Of a DNA stretch of 38,450 nucleotides, positions 30,467 through 36,787 are shown piece after piece. A program made the position numbers and the translations under genes. A model generated the notes under the pieces. The model had not been told where the DNA came from. It worked only from the letters and a program-made list of their open reading frames with translations, and did no database searches. Every line of letters starts with the position of its first letter. Position 1 is the stretch's first letter. Source of the stretch: a virus; the IMG/VR virus record IMGVR_UViG_3300022744_000064, positions 1-38,450 of that record, one strand, 5' to 3'.

Positions 30467-30658
30467 TTATTTTGATTTAGCTACCGTTTTTTCTTCTCGA
30501 AGCTCAATAACTCCGCCTTCGTGAATAACAACGAAAATATTTCTCTCGGTCTTGATCATCTTGCTAATGGCGCTTTGGGCCAGGCCAACCGCCTTGGCAA
30601 GCATTAGCTGGCTAGCGCCTGGGGATTCAAGAAATGTTTTAAGAGGTATCTGGTTCAT
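30467..30658 (-). CDS. cro: Cro repressor, lambda Cro-like
   Basis: A 63-aa protein with the lambda Cro layout. MNQIPLKTFLES is the first strand and helix, ASQLMLAKAVGLAQSAISKM the helix-turn-helix, then RNIFVVIHEGGVIELREE the C-terminal strands used for dimerisation, and a basic tail KTVAKSK. Lambda Cro has 66 aa with the matching YQSAINKAI recognition helix and KIFLTI strand. It is the first gene behind pR and should bind the palindromic operators at 30683-30721 and 30864-30902 to favour lytic growth. Confidence 0.85.
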   Translation of the reverse strand: MNQIPLKTFLESPGASQLMLAKAVGLAQSAISKMIKTERNIFVVIHEGGVIELREEKTVAKSK

Positions 30659-30679
30659 ATTTACTCCTATTGAGAGCTA

Positions 30680-30708
30680 ACTATAACCACTGGTTATCCT
30701 CTAGTCAA
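30680..30708 (-). promoter_or_regulatory. Early promoter pR
   Basis: On the minus strand -35 TTGACT (30703-30708) and -10 TATAGT (30680-30685) are 17 bp apart, driving cro and the replication operon. Operator 30683-30697 overlaps the -10 and spacer, and 30707-30721 overlaps the -35. Confidence 0.85.
30683..30697. promoter_or_regulatory. Operator OR-a (perfect palindrome)
   Basis: ATAACCA-C-TGGTTAT is a perfect 7-bp inverted repeat around one base. Related sites occur at 30707, 30864 and 30888. Such 15-bp dyads are the expected targets for Cro and a CI-type repressor. Confidence 0.85.
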
Positions 30709-30721
30709 TACCATTGGTTAT
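30707..30721. promoter_or_regulatory. Operator OR-b
   Basis: AATACCA-T-TGGTTAT keeps one full half-site and most of the other. It overlaps the pR -35 and abuts the pRM -35, so a bound repressor would block pR and could touch polymerase at pRM. Confidence 0.75.
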
Positions 30722-30750
30722 TTGATTATGCCCGTAGGTGATAGGATAAT
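30722..30750 (+). promoter_or_regulatory. Candidate pRM, leaderless
   Basis: TTGATT (30722-30727) and GATAAT (30745-30750) are 17 bp apart. The predicted start coincides with the ATG at 30757, so the transcript would be leaderless, as for lambda cI from pRM. Confidence 0.5.
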
Positions 30751-30756
30751 TTGTTA

Positions 30757-30849
30757 ATGAGTGAACGTAAGCCGTTAACGGCGCAACAGCTGCAGGCCTG
30801 CAAAAATGTAGATCGTCTACTTGAAGAGGCTTACAAATTTTTTTTGTAA
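30757..30849 (+). pseudogene. 5' remnant of a lambda-type cI repressor gene
   Basis: The 30-codon frame starts MSERKPLTAQQLQACKNVD, strikingly like the lambda CI N-terminal arm and first helix ([20 protein letters not shown]). It also lies exactly where cI should be, between OR and OL and divergent from cro. It stops at TAA (30847-30849) behind a run of eight T, before the helix-turn-helix would begin. The other frames after this point contain no repressor sequence, and OL follows within 15 bases. The simplest reading is a deletion of most of cI (about 190 codons). A genuine short peptide gene is the alternative. Confidence 0.5.
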
Positions 30850-30863
30850 ATTTCAATAAAAAT

Positions 30864-30878
30864 ATAACCATTGGTGTT
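30864..30878. promoter_or_regulatory. Operator OL-b
   Basis: ATAACCA-T-TGGTGTT has one perfect half-site and one altered half-site, next to the -35 of pL. It mirrors OR-b in position relative to its promoter. Confidence 0.75.
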
Positions 30879-30905
30879 GCATTGCGAATAACCGTTGGTT
30901 ATAGT
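30877..30905 (+). promoter_or_regulatory. Early promoter pL
   Basis: TTGCAT (30877-30882) and TATAGT (30900-30905) are 17 bp apart and face the plus-strand early operon. The -10 hexamer is identical to that of pR and is overlapped by operator 30888-30902 in the same manner. Confidence 0.8.
30888..30902. promoter_or_regulatory. Operator OL-a
   Basis: ATAACCG-T-TGGTTAT, a 15-bp dyad with one mismatch, inside the pL spacer and -10. Confidence 0.85.
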
Positions 30906-30963
30906 TACCACATCAGCCCAGCAACACGCCGGGCGCAGATAACAACAACCAGAGGAAGCGCAA

Positions 30964-31263
30964 ATGGCTAGCAAGAAAAAAGAACCGGTTTTAAATTCGT
31001 TTATCGTCACAACAGAACACCGTGGTGTTTTTTACGCGGAAATTGATTCATCTGCAGATTTAACCGCAAAAACATTCACCAATTTAAAAAACTGCCGCAT
31101 GGCAATTTATTGGGGAACTGATCGCGGCGTAATGCAGTTGGCCGAAACGGGCCCCACTGAAAAATCAAAAATTAGCGCCAAGGCAGATATTGCAGCTCTG
31201 CACGGAATTACAGGAGTTTTTTCTGTAACTGACGAGGCTAAAAGCGTATGGACACAGAAGTAA
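30964..31263 (+). CDS. First gene of the pL operon, small phage protein (99 aa, DUF6948-like)
   Basis: The ATG follows AGAGGA, and the leader from pL is about 50 nt. The protein contains NCRMAIYWGTDRGVMQLAET followed by KISAKADIAALHGITGVFSV, a pattern I know from small conserved phage proteins (DUF6948-like). No enzymatic motif is visible. In lambda this place is held by the antiterminator N, but the sequence lacks the Arg-rich RNA-binding start of N proteins. Its end overlaps the next gene by 16 bases. Confidence 0.6.
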   Translation: MASKKKEPVLNSFIVTTEHRGVFYAEIDSSADLTAKTFTNLKNCRMAIYWGTDRGVMQLAETGPTEKSKISAKADIAALHGITGVFSVTDEAKSVWTQK

Positions 31264-31727
31264 AAACCCATTTAACCGCCTGCGATTTGATTGCTATTGG
31301 CGCGTGCCGCGACGGCGTCAGGGATTTTATAGAAAGGACTAATTGCGCCGCATTCATGCCAGTCAAATTGCTTTTAAAAATGGCTGCAGCATCGGAAAAG
31401 GAATACATAAAAAAAGCGGCAAAACTAAACGGCGGCAACGGCAACGGCGACGGCTACGGCGACGGCAACGGCGACGGCTACGGCGACGGCAACGGCAACG
31501 GCCACGGCAACGGCGACGGCTACGGCAACGGCAACGGCAACGGCAACGCCAACGGCGACGGCTACGGCGACGGCAACGGCAACGGCTACGGCAACGGCGA
31601 CGGCTACGGCAACGGCAACGGCAACGGCGACGGCTACGGCTACGGCGACGGCTACGGCAACGGCTACGGCAACGGCAACGGCTACGGCGACGGCAACGGC
31701 TACGGCGACGGCAACGGCGAATTTTAG
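31248..31727 (+). CDS. Protein with a long Gly-X repeat tail (159 aa)
   Basis: The first 60 residues (ACDLIAIGACRDGVRDFIER, then VKLLLKMAAASEKEYIKKAA) form a small helical domain that I associate with other phage proteins ending in Gly-Asp-Tyr-rich tails. From residue 61 to 157 every second residue is Gly, with one Ala exception, alternating with Asn, Asp, Tyr or one His. The tail is hydrophilic and must be disordered or polyproline-II-like; it could mediate phase separation or sticky binding, as speculation. The start at 31248 has GAGG upstream and overlaps the previous gene. Function unknown. Confidence 0.7.
   Translation: MDTEVKTHLTACDLIAIGACRDGVRDFIERTNCAAFMPVKLLLKMAAASEKEYIKKAAKLNGGNGNGDGYGDGNGDGYGDGNGNGHGNGDGYGNGNGNGNANGDGYGDGNGNGYGNGDGYGNGNGNGDGYGYGDGYGNGYGNGNGYGDGNGYGDGNGEF
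31428..31718 (+). repeat. Hexanucleotide repeat array GGCNAC, about 48 units
   Basis: The run consists of 6-base units GGC-NAC in which only one position (N) varies freely between A, G, T and, once, C. One unit has GCC in place of GGC (31548-31550). It encodes the Gly-Asn/Asp/Tyr tail. The other frames on both strands are open but low-complexity and are side effects of the repeat. Slippage should make the length variable. Confidence 0.95.
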
Positions 31728-31738
31728 GATGCTGGCAA

Positions 31739-31885
31739 ATGATTTATTCAAACGAACCAGAGCAGTTCCAAGCCGACCACGAGGCATGGGCGCTTGCTCG
31801 CGCTCATTATCACCGCGTCGGAACATTTGAGCTTCCTCCAACCGTTTCTGACGATCCGGATGAAATTGATTTCAGCCAATACTAG
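31739..31885 (+). CDS. Small acidic protein (48 aa)
   Basis: ATG 31739 follows AGGA. MIYSNEPEQFQADHEAWALA is followed by a short helix and an acidic end (SDDPDEIDFSQY). A long low-complexity frame upstream is an artefact of the GGCNAC repeat, and only this part looks like protein. It ends eight bases before the next gene. Unknown function. Confidence 0.5.
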   Translation: MIYSNEPEQFQADHEAWALARAHYHRVGTFELPPTVSDDPDEIDFSQY

Positions 31886-31893
31886 GAGGTCTT

Positions 31894-32289
31894 ATGAATA
31901 TTTTAGAAATGGACAAGGCTTGCAAATTTATTCTCGAAAATAACAGTGACCTGCACTTGATGTGTGTGCCTGGCGCCAAGGAATATGGCAACGAATTGGT
32001 TGTTTTATTTCAAGATGACCCAGAGCGTTACACGGCTGTGTTGCGCGAAGAGCTGATGAGAACTGCAAACGCCTACATATTTGAAACTGATTTTTCGGTT
32101 GAACAGGGATTAATTGCAAATGCCAGCCTAATTGAGTGCGAGGCAACACTAATTGCAGGCTTTGAGCCGCGCGCATTTTTAGTGTTTCTATTTAAAGACC
32201 CGATTGAGTTTGTGCGCATGGCCAATTACGCCATGGTTCAGTACGTGAATTTAATGGCGGCAATGAGCAAGGGGGTTGTGTGTCACTAA
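31894..32289 (+). CDS. Hypothetical early protein (131 aa)
   Basis: Preceded by a strong ribosome binding site (AGGAGG). It is an acidic, helix-rich protein (LREELMRTANAYIFETDFSV, then FKDPIEFVRMANYAMVQYVN) with a central hydrophobic stretch LIAGFEPRAFLVFLF that is probably a buried strand and not a membrane anchor. No family recognised. Its last codons overlap the next small gene. Confidence 0.55.
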   Translation: MNILEMDKACKFILENNSDLHLMCVPGAKEYGNELVVLFQDDPERYTAVLREELMRTANAYIFETDFSVEQGLIANASLIECEATLIAGFEPRAFLVFLFKDPIEFVRMANYAMVQYVNLMAAMSKGVVCH

Positions 32290-32414
32290 CAAAAAGCAAA
32301 TATGGCAGCCAGGTTTGCCGCCTGGTAATCGACGGAAAGCCTTTTAATTCTATTGGGCCGAATAATAAAGAAGCGCGTGCAGCTGTGCTTGTTTTAGCGG
32401 GAGTTAAGCAATGA
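32280..32414 (+). CDS. Tiny protein (44 aa)
   Basis: GTG start at 32280, overlapping the upstream gene by ten bases; the end forms an ATGA overlap with the next gene. The product (KYGSQVCRLVIDGKPFNSIG, then EARAAVLVLAGVKQ) looks like a small beta-hairpin plus helix and has ordinary coding character. Unknown function. Confidence 0.5.
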   Translation: MSLTKSKYGSQVCRLVIDGKPFNSIGPNNKEARAAVLVLAGVKQ

Positions 32415-32509
32415 ACGACCTAGTTGATTTCATTGTGTCTCATCCGCTGCCATTTTTGATGCTGTTTTCTATTTTAACAGCGATTATTTTAAGTGGTGGT
32501 GGCAAGTAA
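32411..32509 (+). CDS. Tiny single-pass membrane protein (32 aa)
   Basis: ATG overlaps the previous stop (ATGA) and its own stop overlaps the next start (TAATG). Residues 5-28 (VDFIVSHPLPFLMLFSILTA and on) form one membrane segment ending in GGGK. Such very small membrane proteins are common in phage early operons. Unknown function. Confidence 0.5.
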   Translation: MNDLVDFIVSHPLPFLMLFSILTAIILSGGGK

Positions 32510-32640
32510 TGTTTGATCCTTATTTCCACTGCCAAACGAATTCACGTTATTACCAAAACGGAATTGATGTGACTTGGTACATTTTAAACAACATCGCGCC
32601 GCCGATTAGCGAGCGATTTTTTGAGGTTATTTGTAGATGA
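32509..32640 (+). CDS. Tiny hypothetical protein (43 aa)
   Basis: TAATG overlap at the start and an ATGA overlap at the end tie it to its neighbours. The product (MFDPYFHCQTNSRYYQNGID, then PPISERFFEVICR) is soluble and aromatic-rich. No family known to me. Confidence 0.5.
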   Translation: MFDPYFHCQTNSRYYQNGIDVTWYILNNIAPPISERFFEVICR

Positions 32641-32849
32641 GCGCGGATATAGATTTTACGCAAATGCACTGCGGGCGTGACAAGCGCGACCTGAACGAAT
32701 CCCAAGTTCGCTTTTCTTGTCGGTCAGCATGGAGGGATGAAGGAATAATTGATGCGCCAAAATGGCTAAATGCAGTCGAACTTGAAATATGGCGCGACGA
32801 AGTGTCACAGATTTTAAATGAACAGCAGCGGTCGGGAAGTTACTCATGA
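32637..32849 (+). CDS. Small hypothetical protein (70 aa)
   Basis: MSADIDFTQMHCGRDKRDLN is followed by basic and Trp-containing helices (LNAVELEIWRDEVSQILNEQ). It overlaps its neighbours by four bases on both sides. It may be a small DNA- or protein-binding factor of the following recombination module, but the sequence shows no defined motif. Confidence 0.5.
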   Translation: MSADIDFTQMHCGRDKRDLNESQVRFSCRSAWRDEGIIDAPKWLNAVELEIWRDEVSQILNEQQRSGSYS

Positions 32850-33340
32850 GTAAGTTATACGAAATTGCAAACGAATTTAGTGAAGTGATGGCGATGGTGG
32901 AGTCTGGCGATCTATCAATCGATGATGTAAAGGATACCATCGACGCTATGAGCATGGAGTTCAAAGACAAGGCAAAGAATTGCTTAATGTTTTTGCGCAT
33001 AAAGGAATCCGAAGTGGACGCGGCGAAAAAGGAAATCGATCGAATCAACGCTATAAAGAATAGCGCCCAGGCATCATGCGACAAAATGAAACAGTACGTT
33101 AAGCAATGCATGGAGCAGATGGAGTTAAAGAGCCTTGATTTGCAGACGTTCAAAGTAACTCTAAAGGCACCCACTCAGAAAGTGGAGGTTTTAGAAGAGT
33201 CGAAAATACCTAGCGAATATTTCAGGGTCATACCTGAAACTAAAGCGGTAGACAAAGTGAAGCTTCTGGCGGCGCTTAAGCTTGGCGAGGTTGAGGGCGC
33301 TGAGCTTGTAGACGGCGAGCGAGCACTGCTAATTAAGTAA
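32846..33340 (+). CDS. Siphovirus Gp157 family protein
   Basis: A 164-aa protein of the Gp157 family. MSKLYEIANEFSEVMAMVES opens a long coiled coil (up to about residue 110), followed by the conserved end IPSEYFRVIPETKAVDKVKL and the GVEGAELV-like region. Gp157 proteins usually accompany a phage ATPase and an ssDNA-binding protein, as here. They have been linked to phage recombination and to phage resistance in Streptococcus. The ATGA overlap with the previous gene supports the start. Confidence 0.85.
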   Translation: MSKLYEIANEFSEVMAMVESGDLSIDDVKDTIDAMSMEFKDKAKNCLMFLRIKESEVDAAKKEIDRINAIKNSAQASCDKMKQYVKQCMEQMELKSLDLQTFKVTLKAPTQKVEVLEESKIPSEYFRVIPETKAVDKVKLLAALKLGEVEGAELVDGERALLIK

Positions 33341-33364
33341 TGTTTTTTGGTGATAAGGTGTTTT

Positions 33365-34006
33365 ATGGGTATTCCGGTTTTTATTTTAGGTGATTCAGGT
33401 TCAGGCAAAAGCGCCTCAATGCGCAACATGAACCCAAACGATTTTTTGCTGATTCAGGTTGTTAAAAAGCCCCTTCCATTCCGTGATGGATTTGCAAAGC
33501 ATGAAAAGGAAAGCGGCACAAAGTCGCTGATAGTTACGGATAGTCACGCAAAGATTATCGACATAATTCGAAAAACAAGGAAGACGGTGATTGTTATTGA
33601 TGACTTTCAATACGTAATGAGTAATGAGTTTATGCGCCGTGGCCGTGAGGTTGGATTTACAAAGTTTACCGAAATGGCACAGCAAGTCTGGGAGCTCATT
33701 ACAGCAGCCCAACTGCTGCCGGACGACAAAATTGTGTACTTCCTATCTCACACCTCTACCGATGACTCAGGATTTACTAGATGCAAGACAATAGGGAAGC
33801 TTCTGGACGAGAAAATAACACTAGAGGGACTATTCACCATCGTTATGCGGTCAATGAAGCGGGATAGTCAGCACGTATTTACAACCGCAAACAATGGTCA
33901 CGATACAGTTAAAACCCCTATGGGCATGTTTGAAAACGAAGTGATTGAGAACGATCTAAACGAAGTTACAAAGACAATTAAATCTTACTATTCTTTGGAG
34001 AATTAG
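33365..34006 (+). CDS. Phage P-loop ATPase (Sak4-like recombination ATPase)
   Basis: ATG 33365 is used because conserved sequence begins there (MGIPVFILGDSGSGKSASM). Walker A is GDSGSGKS (9-16) and Walker B VIVIDDFQYV (75-84). NEFMRRGREVGFTKFTEMAQ and YFLSHT follow as in this family of phage nucleotide-binding proteins. The 213-aa size and the neighbours (Gp157, DUF669) fit the Sak4-type single-strand annealing ATPases. It probably cooperates with the next gene's product on ssDNA. Confidence 0.75.
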   Translation: MGIPVFILGDSGSGKSASMRNMNPNDFLLIQVVKKPLPFRDGFAKHEKESGTKSLIVTDSHAKIIDIIRKTRKTVIVIDDFQYVMSNEFMRRGREVGFTKFTEMAQQVWELITAAQLLPDDKIVYFLSHTSTDDSGFTRCKTIGKLLDEKITLEGLFTIVMRSMKRDSQHVFTTANNGHDTVKTPMGMFENEVIENDLNEVTKTIKSYYSLEN

Positions 34007-34007
34007 A

Positions 34008-34595
34008 ATGAACAATATTTTTACGTACAGCCAAGACTCAGCATTAAAAGCTGGATCAATGGATTATGTTGAATTTGGCGGCGCTTATGCCTGCACGATT
34101 AAACAGGCTGAGTATATTTCTACGGCCACGGGTGCGGCCGCTCTTGAGTTTTCGCTTGAGACTAGCGAAGGCCTTAAATGTGGTCACGTAAAGGTGTACT
34201 ACAAAAAGAGCGACGGCACAGAAAACACCTACGGCACATCAATAATCAACGCGATGATGGGCCTCCTAAAGATTACCGCTCTTACGTCGCGTAATGCTGG
34301 CACTCAATACTTTTGCCCTGAGCTTACCGGTAAAGCAATTGGCCTATTTTTGCAAAAGGTAATTTATACGCGGAATGATCAAAGCGAAGGCTTCAAGTTT
34401 GAAATAGCTGTGCCGTTTTCGGTATCGCAAAATAAAACCCTTCGCGAGATTCTGGGAAACCTACCAGCTGAAGAAATAGCTAAGCGCGCGCGGGTTTATA
34501 AAGACAAGCGAGAAACAAACAATAGAACACAGAAAGGTGCGCCAGCAACAACGACGCAATACCCCGGAATACCAGACGACGATATCCCATATTAA
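34008..34595 (+). CDS. DUF669-like, SSB-type ssDNA-binding protein
   Basis: A 195-aa protein with an OB-like beta-rich body (AYACTIKQAEYISTATGAAA, then FEIAVPFSVSQNKTLREILG), a linker of Thr, Gln and Pro, and an acidic end GIPDDDIPY. That end copies the C-terminal tip of bacterial SSB (DDDIPF), which docks recombination and repair enzymes. It follows the ATPase by one base. Together with Gp157 these genes form a phage recombination module. Confidence 0.75.
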   Translation: MNNIFTYSQDSALKAGSMDYVEFGGAYACTIKQAEYISTATGAAALEFSLETSEGLKCGHVKVYYKKSDGTENTYGTSIINAMMGLLKITALTSRNAGTQYFCPELTGKAIGLFLQKVIYTRNDQSEGFKFEIAVPFSVSQNKTLREILGNLPAEEIAKRARVYKDKRETNNRTQKGAPATTTQYPGIPDDDIPY

Positions 34596-34685
34596 TTTGT
34601 GCTTGAACAGTCGGTTAGCGGTGTGCTGCGACTTAAAACAGAAACTACCGCAGGCGTGGCCGGGTTAGCCTCAGTTGGAGGATTT

Positions 34686-34988
34686 ATGGACACAATCTTT
34701 ATTGAAGACAACATCGGCAAGATCGCCCTTATTTGCGCATCGGTGGTTTTTTTAATCGGCTTTTTCCTTGGCTGGCTTGTTGGGCACCTGCGCAATAACA
34801 ATTACATGCAAGCACTTATGAATAAAATAGAGGCTGGCAAGGCCGAAATCGAAAAGCTAAAGGCCGGACTAAAAGATAGCGGCGAGTTTTTCAATCATGA
34901 AATAGCTGTCTTGACCAAAGAAATTGATAGACGCCAGTGCATTATTAATGCGTACCGAATAGGGCAGGATTGCGCGCCGCATTTGTAG
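34686..34988 (+). CDS. Membrane-anchored coiled-coil protein (100 aa)
   Basis: ATG 34686 follows GGAGG at ideal distance; a GTG at 34599 would add 29 residues without conserved character. Residues about 14-38 are one membrane segment (LICASVVFLIGFFLGWLVGH), then a charged coiled coil (NKIEAGKAEIEKLKAGLKDS). Topologically it resembles small phage proteins that anchor complexes to the inner membrane. Unknown function. Confidence 0.6.
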   Translation: MDTIFIEDNIGKIALICASVVFLIGFFLGWLVGHLRNNNYMQALMNKIEAGKAEIEKLKAGLKDSGEFFNHEIAVLTKEIDRRQCIINAYRIGQDCAPHL

Positions 34989-35003
34989 CTAGGAGACAGG
35001 ATA

Positions 35004-35078
35004 GTGATCACAGCAATTTTCATAACATTCTACGCCGCGCTGTTTGCTGCGGCTTATCGGGCGGATGGTGAGGCATGA
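35004..35078 (+). CDS. Tiny membrane peptide (24 aa)
   Basis: GTG at 35004, preceded by AGGAGACAGG, overlaps the next gene as ATGA. MITAIFITFYAALFAAAYRA would be a single short membrane helix. The tight ribosome binding site and overlap are the only evidence that it is real. Confidence 0.4.
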   Translation: MITAIFITFYAALFAAAYRADGEA

Positions 35079-35278
35079 GACGATATTTTGAAGTTCGCCA
35101 GCAGGTTAAATTAGTAAATAGATCCTGGCTTGAGCAAGTTTACATAAGCGAAAGCGAGCGAGTGGCAACCATGACCTACAAATCCTTAGTAGCGGAAAAC
35201 CCAGACTGTTATTTTGAGCTTGTAGAGGTTGAGCACAACGAAAAAACAGTTTTATTTACTAGCAAGGTGGATTCATGA
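35075..35278 (+). CDS. Small hypothetical protein (67 aa)
   Basis: MRRYFEVRQQVKLVNRSWLE is followed by strands and a helix (YISESERVATMTYKSLVAEN), ending FTSKVDS. It overlaps the excisionase gene by four bases, so it is probably coupled to it. No family recognised. Confidence 0.5.
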   Translation: MRRYFEVRQQVKLVNRSWLEQVYISESERVATMTYKSLVAENPDCYFELVEVEHNEKTVLFTSKVDS

Positions 35279-35559
35279 GCCCAATGCAATCACCCAAAAC
35301 CGAATGGCCAAAGCTAATCAGCGTAGGCGCCTACGCAAAGCGCTGGTATGTCGATCGCACGCCCAAGAGTGTCATTAACGACATTAAGGCCGGTCGCCTA
35401 CCAGGCGAAAAAGACGGCAACAACTGGTGCGTGTGGGTTAATGCCGACATGACGCCAGCGGTTAATGTCCCAAAGCCTAAGTTGGTGGCGACGGTTATGC
35501 CTAGCCAGGTTGTATCCGCTAAGGTGGCGAGCATTTTAAGTAGAGTGAGCGCACGATAG
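35275..35559 (+). CDS. xis: Excisionase-like DNA-binding protein
   Basis: A 94-aa protein with the winged-helix layout of phage excisionases: LISVGAYAKRWYVDRTPKSV then NDIKAGRLPGEKDGNNWCVW, where the GRLPG and W/V strand form the wing. It lies directly before the integrase and overlaps it (TAGTG), as xis and int often do. It would bend attL and attR DNA to allow excision. The basic C-terminal part is variable in this family. Confidence 0.75.
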   Translation: MSPMQSPKTEWPKLISVGAYAKRWYVDRTPKSVINDIKAGRLPGEKDGNNWCVWVNADMTPAVNVPKPKLVATVMPSQVVSAKVASILSRVSAR

Positions 35560-36785
35560 TGGCCCCCAAAAAACGCGACCCCCGCAATAGCGACCTAACC
35601 GGCACAAACATCAAGCACCACCGGCGCGGGGGCAAGGACTATTACTATTACATCATGCCGGACGGCTCCAAAGAGCCGCTAATACATGATGACCGCAAGG
35701 GCAGCATACAGGTTGCAATTGCGCTGAATAATGAGCTGCGCCCAAGCGGCAGAGTTGTTGAAAAAATTCTAGCTCGAGCAGTTGAGGCGCCCAAGTCGAA
35801 GGACCCGCATTTGGTTGAAGTGCTGGCCCTATTCGAGGCCGAGTGGCTGCCCGAGCAAAAATACAGCAAGGCGTCCCTCGCCCAGCGCAAAATCAAAATC
35901 AACCAGTACCGCGAGCACTGGCCCCATGCGCGGATATCCGAATTAGATACTTTCGCCGTCGCCCAATTCCTCCGCAAGTTTGGCTCTGAGTCAGCACGGC
36001 AGCACCGGGTTTTGCTTGAGCAGCTTTTTAGGTTCGCCGCCTCCAATGGCTATGCCACCCAACGGCCAATGCTTGAAATAGAAAAGCGCCGGCAGGAAAA
36101 GCGCAAGCGCGCCCGCCACACCTGGGAAGGCTATAAAGCGATTTACGACGCCTGCCCCCAATGGCTTAAGAATGCCTGCGATGCGGCCCTGTACACATTG
36201 CAGCGCCGGTCAGATTTGGTGGCGATACATATCAAAGACCAAATAAATCTCGATGCCCGCACGATCAAAATCATGCAAGCCAAATCGGAGAATTACGACA
36301 AGCCGGTATTTATCGAAATCACTATGGGCGATGCCCTGCTCAAAGCGGTGAAGTCAGCAATAACAAGCGACGTGCCCTGCCCTTACCTTGTCCACCACCG
36401 GCCAGCCCGGATAACTGCGGAATCCCGCAAGGCTAAGCCGCACCCATTTGCCGTGCTGCCGGAGTATTTGACCAGGGCTTATAGCGAGGTGCGCGACCAG
36501 GTTGGAGTTTATAACAACCTGCCAAAACTGGAGCGCCCAGGCTTTCACAGCATCCGGGCGCTGGGAATTTGGTTGTACACCAAGGCAGGCTACTCGGATG
36601 AATACATCATGGCCCTTGCCGGCCACGCCACCGAGGCGATGAAGGCCCGCTATACCGCTGGCCACGAAAAGCGCGAGCCCATGAAGGTTGCGGCAGGATT
36701 GGATTTATCCGCCGTGGATCTTCGCGACGTGAACTGGCAAACCGATTTATCTAAAACACTTAAATCCATAGTAGATGAGGAATAA
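35559..36785 (+). CDS. int: Tyrosine-recombinase integrase
   Basis: A 408-aa phage integrase with a GTG start overlapping the xis stop. The basic, aromatic N-terminus (KHHRRGGKDYYYYIM, about 19-33) is the arm-binding domain, about 85-185 the core-binding domain, and 185-370 the catalytic domain. Arg217 sits in TLQRRSDLVAIH, HxxR is His330-Arg333 in FHSIRALG, then His356 in LAGHATEA, and the nucleophile is Tyr365 in KARYTAGH. The attP site at about 3600 is separated from int by accessory genes, roughly 1.9 kb on the cassette-free circle and 5 kb with the cassette. Confidence 0.92.
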   Translation: MAPKKRDPRNSDLTGTNIKHHRRGGKDYYYYIMPDGSKEPLIHDDRKGSIQVAIALNNELRPSGRVVEKILARAVEAPKSKDPHLVEVLALFEAEWLPEQKYSKASLAQRKIKINQYREHWPHARISELDTFAVAQFLRKFGSESARQHRVLLEQLFRFAASNGYATQRPMLEIEKRRQEKRKRARHTWEGYKAIYDACPQWLKNACDAALYTLQRRSDLVAIHIKDQINLDARTIKIMQAKSENYDKPVFIEITMGDALLKAVKSAITSDVPCPYLVHHRPARITAESRKAKPHPFAVLPEYLTRAYSEVRDQVGVYNNLPKLERPGFHSIRALGIWLYTKAGYSDEYIMALAGHATEAMKARYTAGHEKREPMKVAAGLDLSAVDLRDVNWQTDLSKTLKSIVDEE

Positions 36786-36787
36786 CC

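Larger units (their letters stand above)
30659..30963. other. Immunity region (OR, cI remnant, OL)
   Basis: Between the divergent early operons there are only 305 bp, in which pR, pRM and pL, four operators and a 30-codon frame can be recognised. In lambda the same interval is about 2 kb and contains cI and rex. No complete repressor gene is present here. Confidence 0.75.

Noticed and set aside
31425-31841. Long minus-strand frame of alternating Val-Ala and a plus-strand Arg-rich frame.
   Set aside because: Both are products of the GGCNAC repeat read in other frames. Only the last 48 codons of the second (31739-31885) look like a gene.
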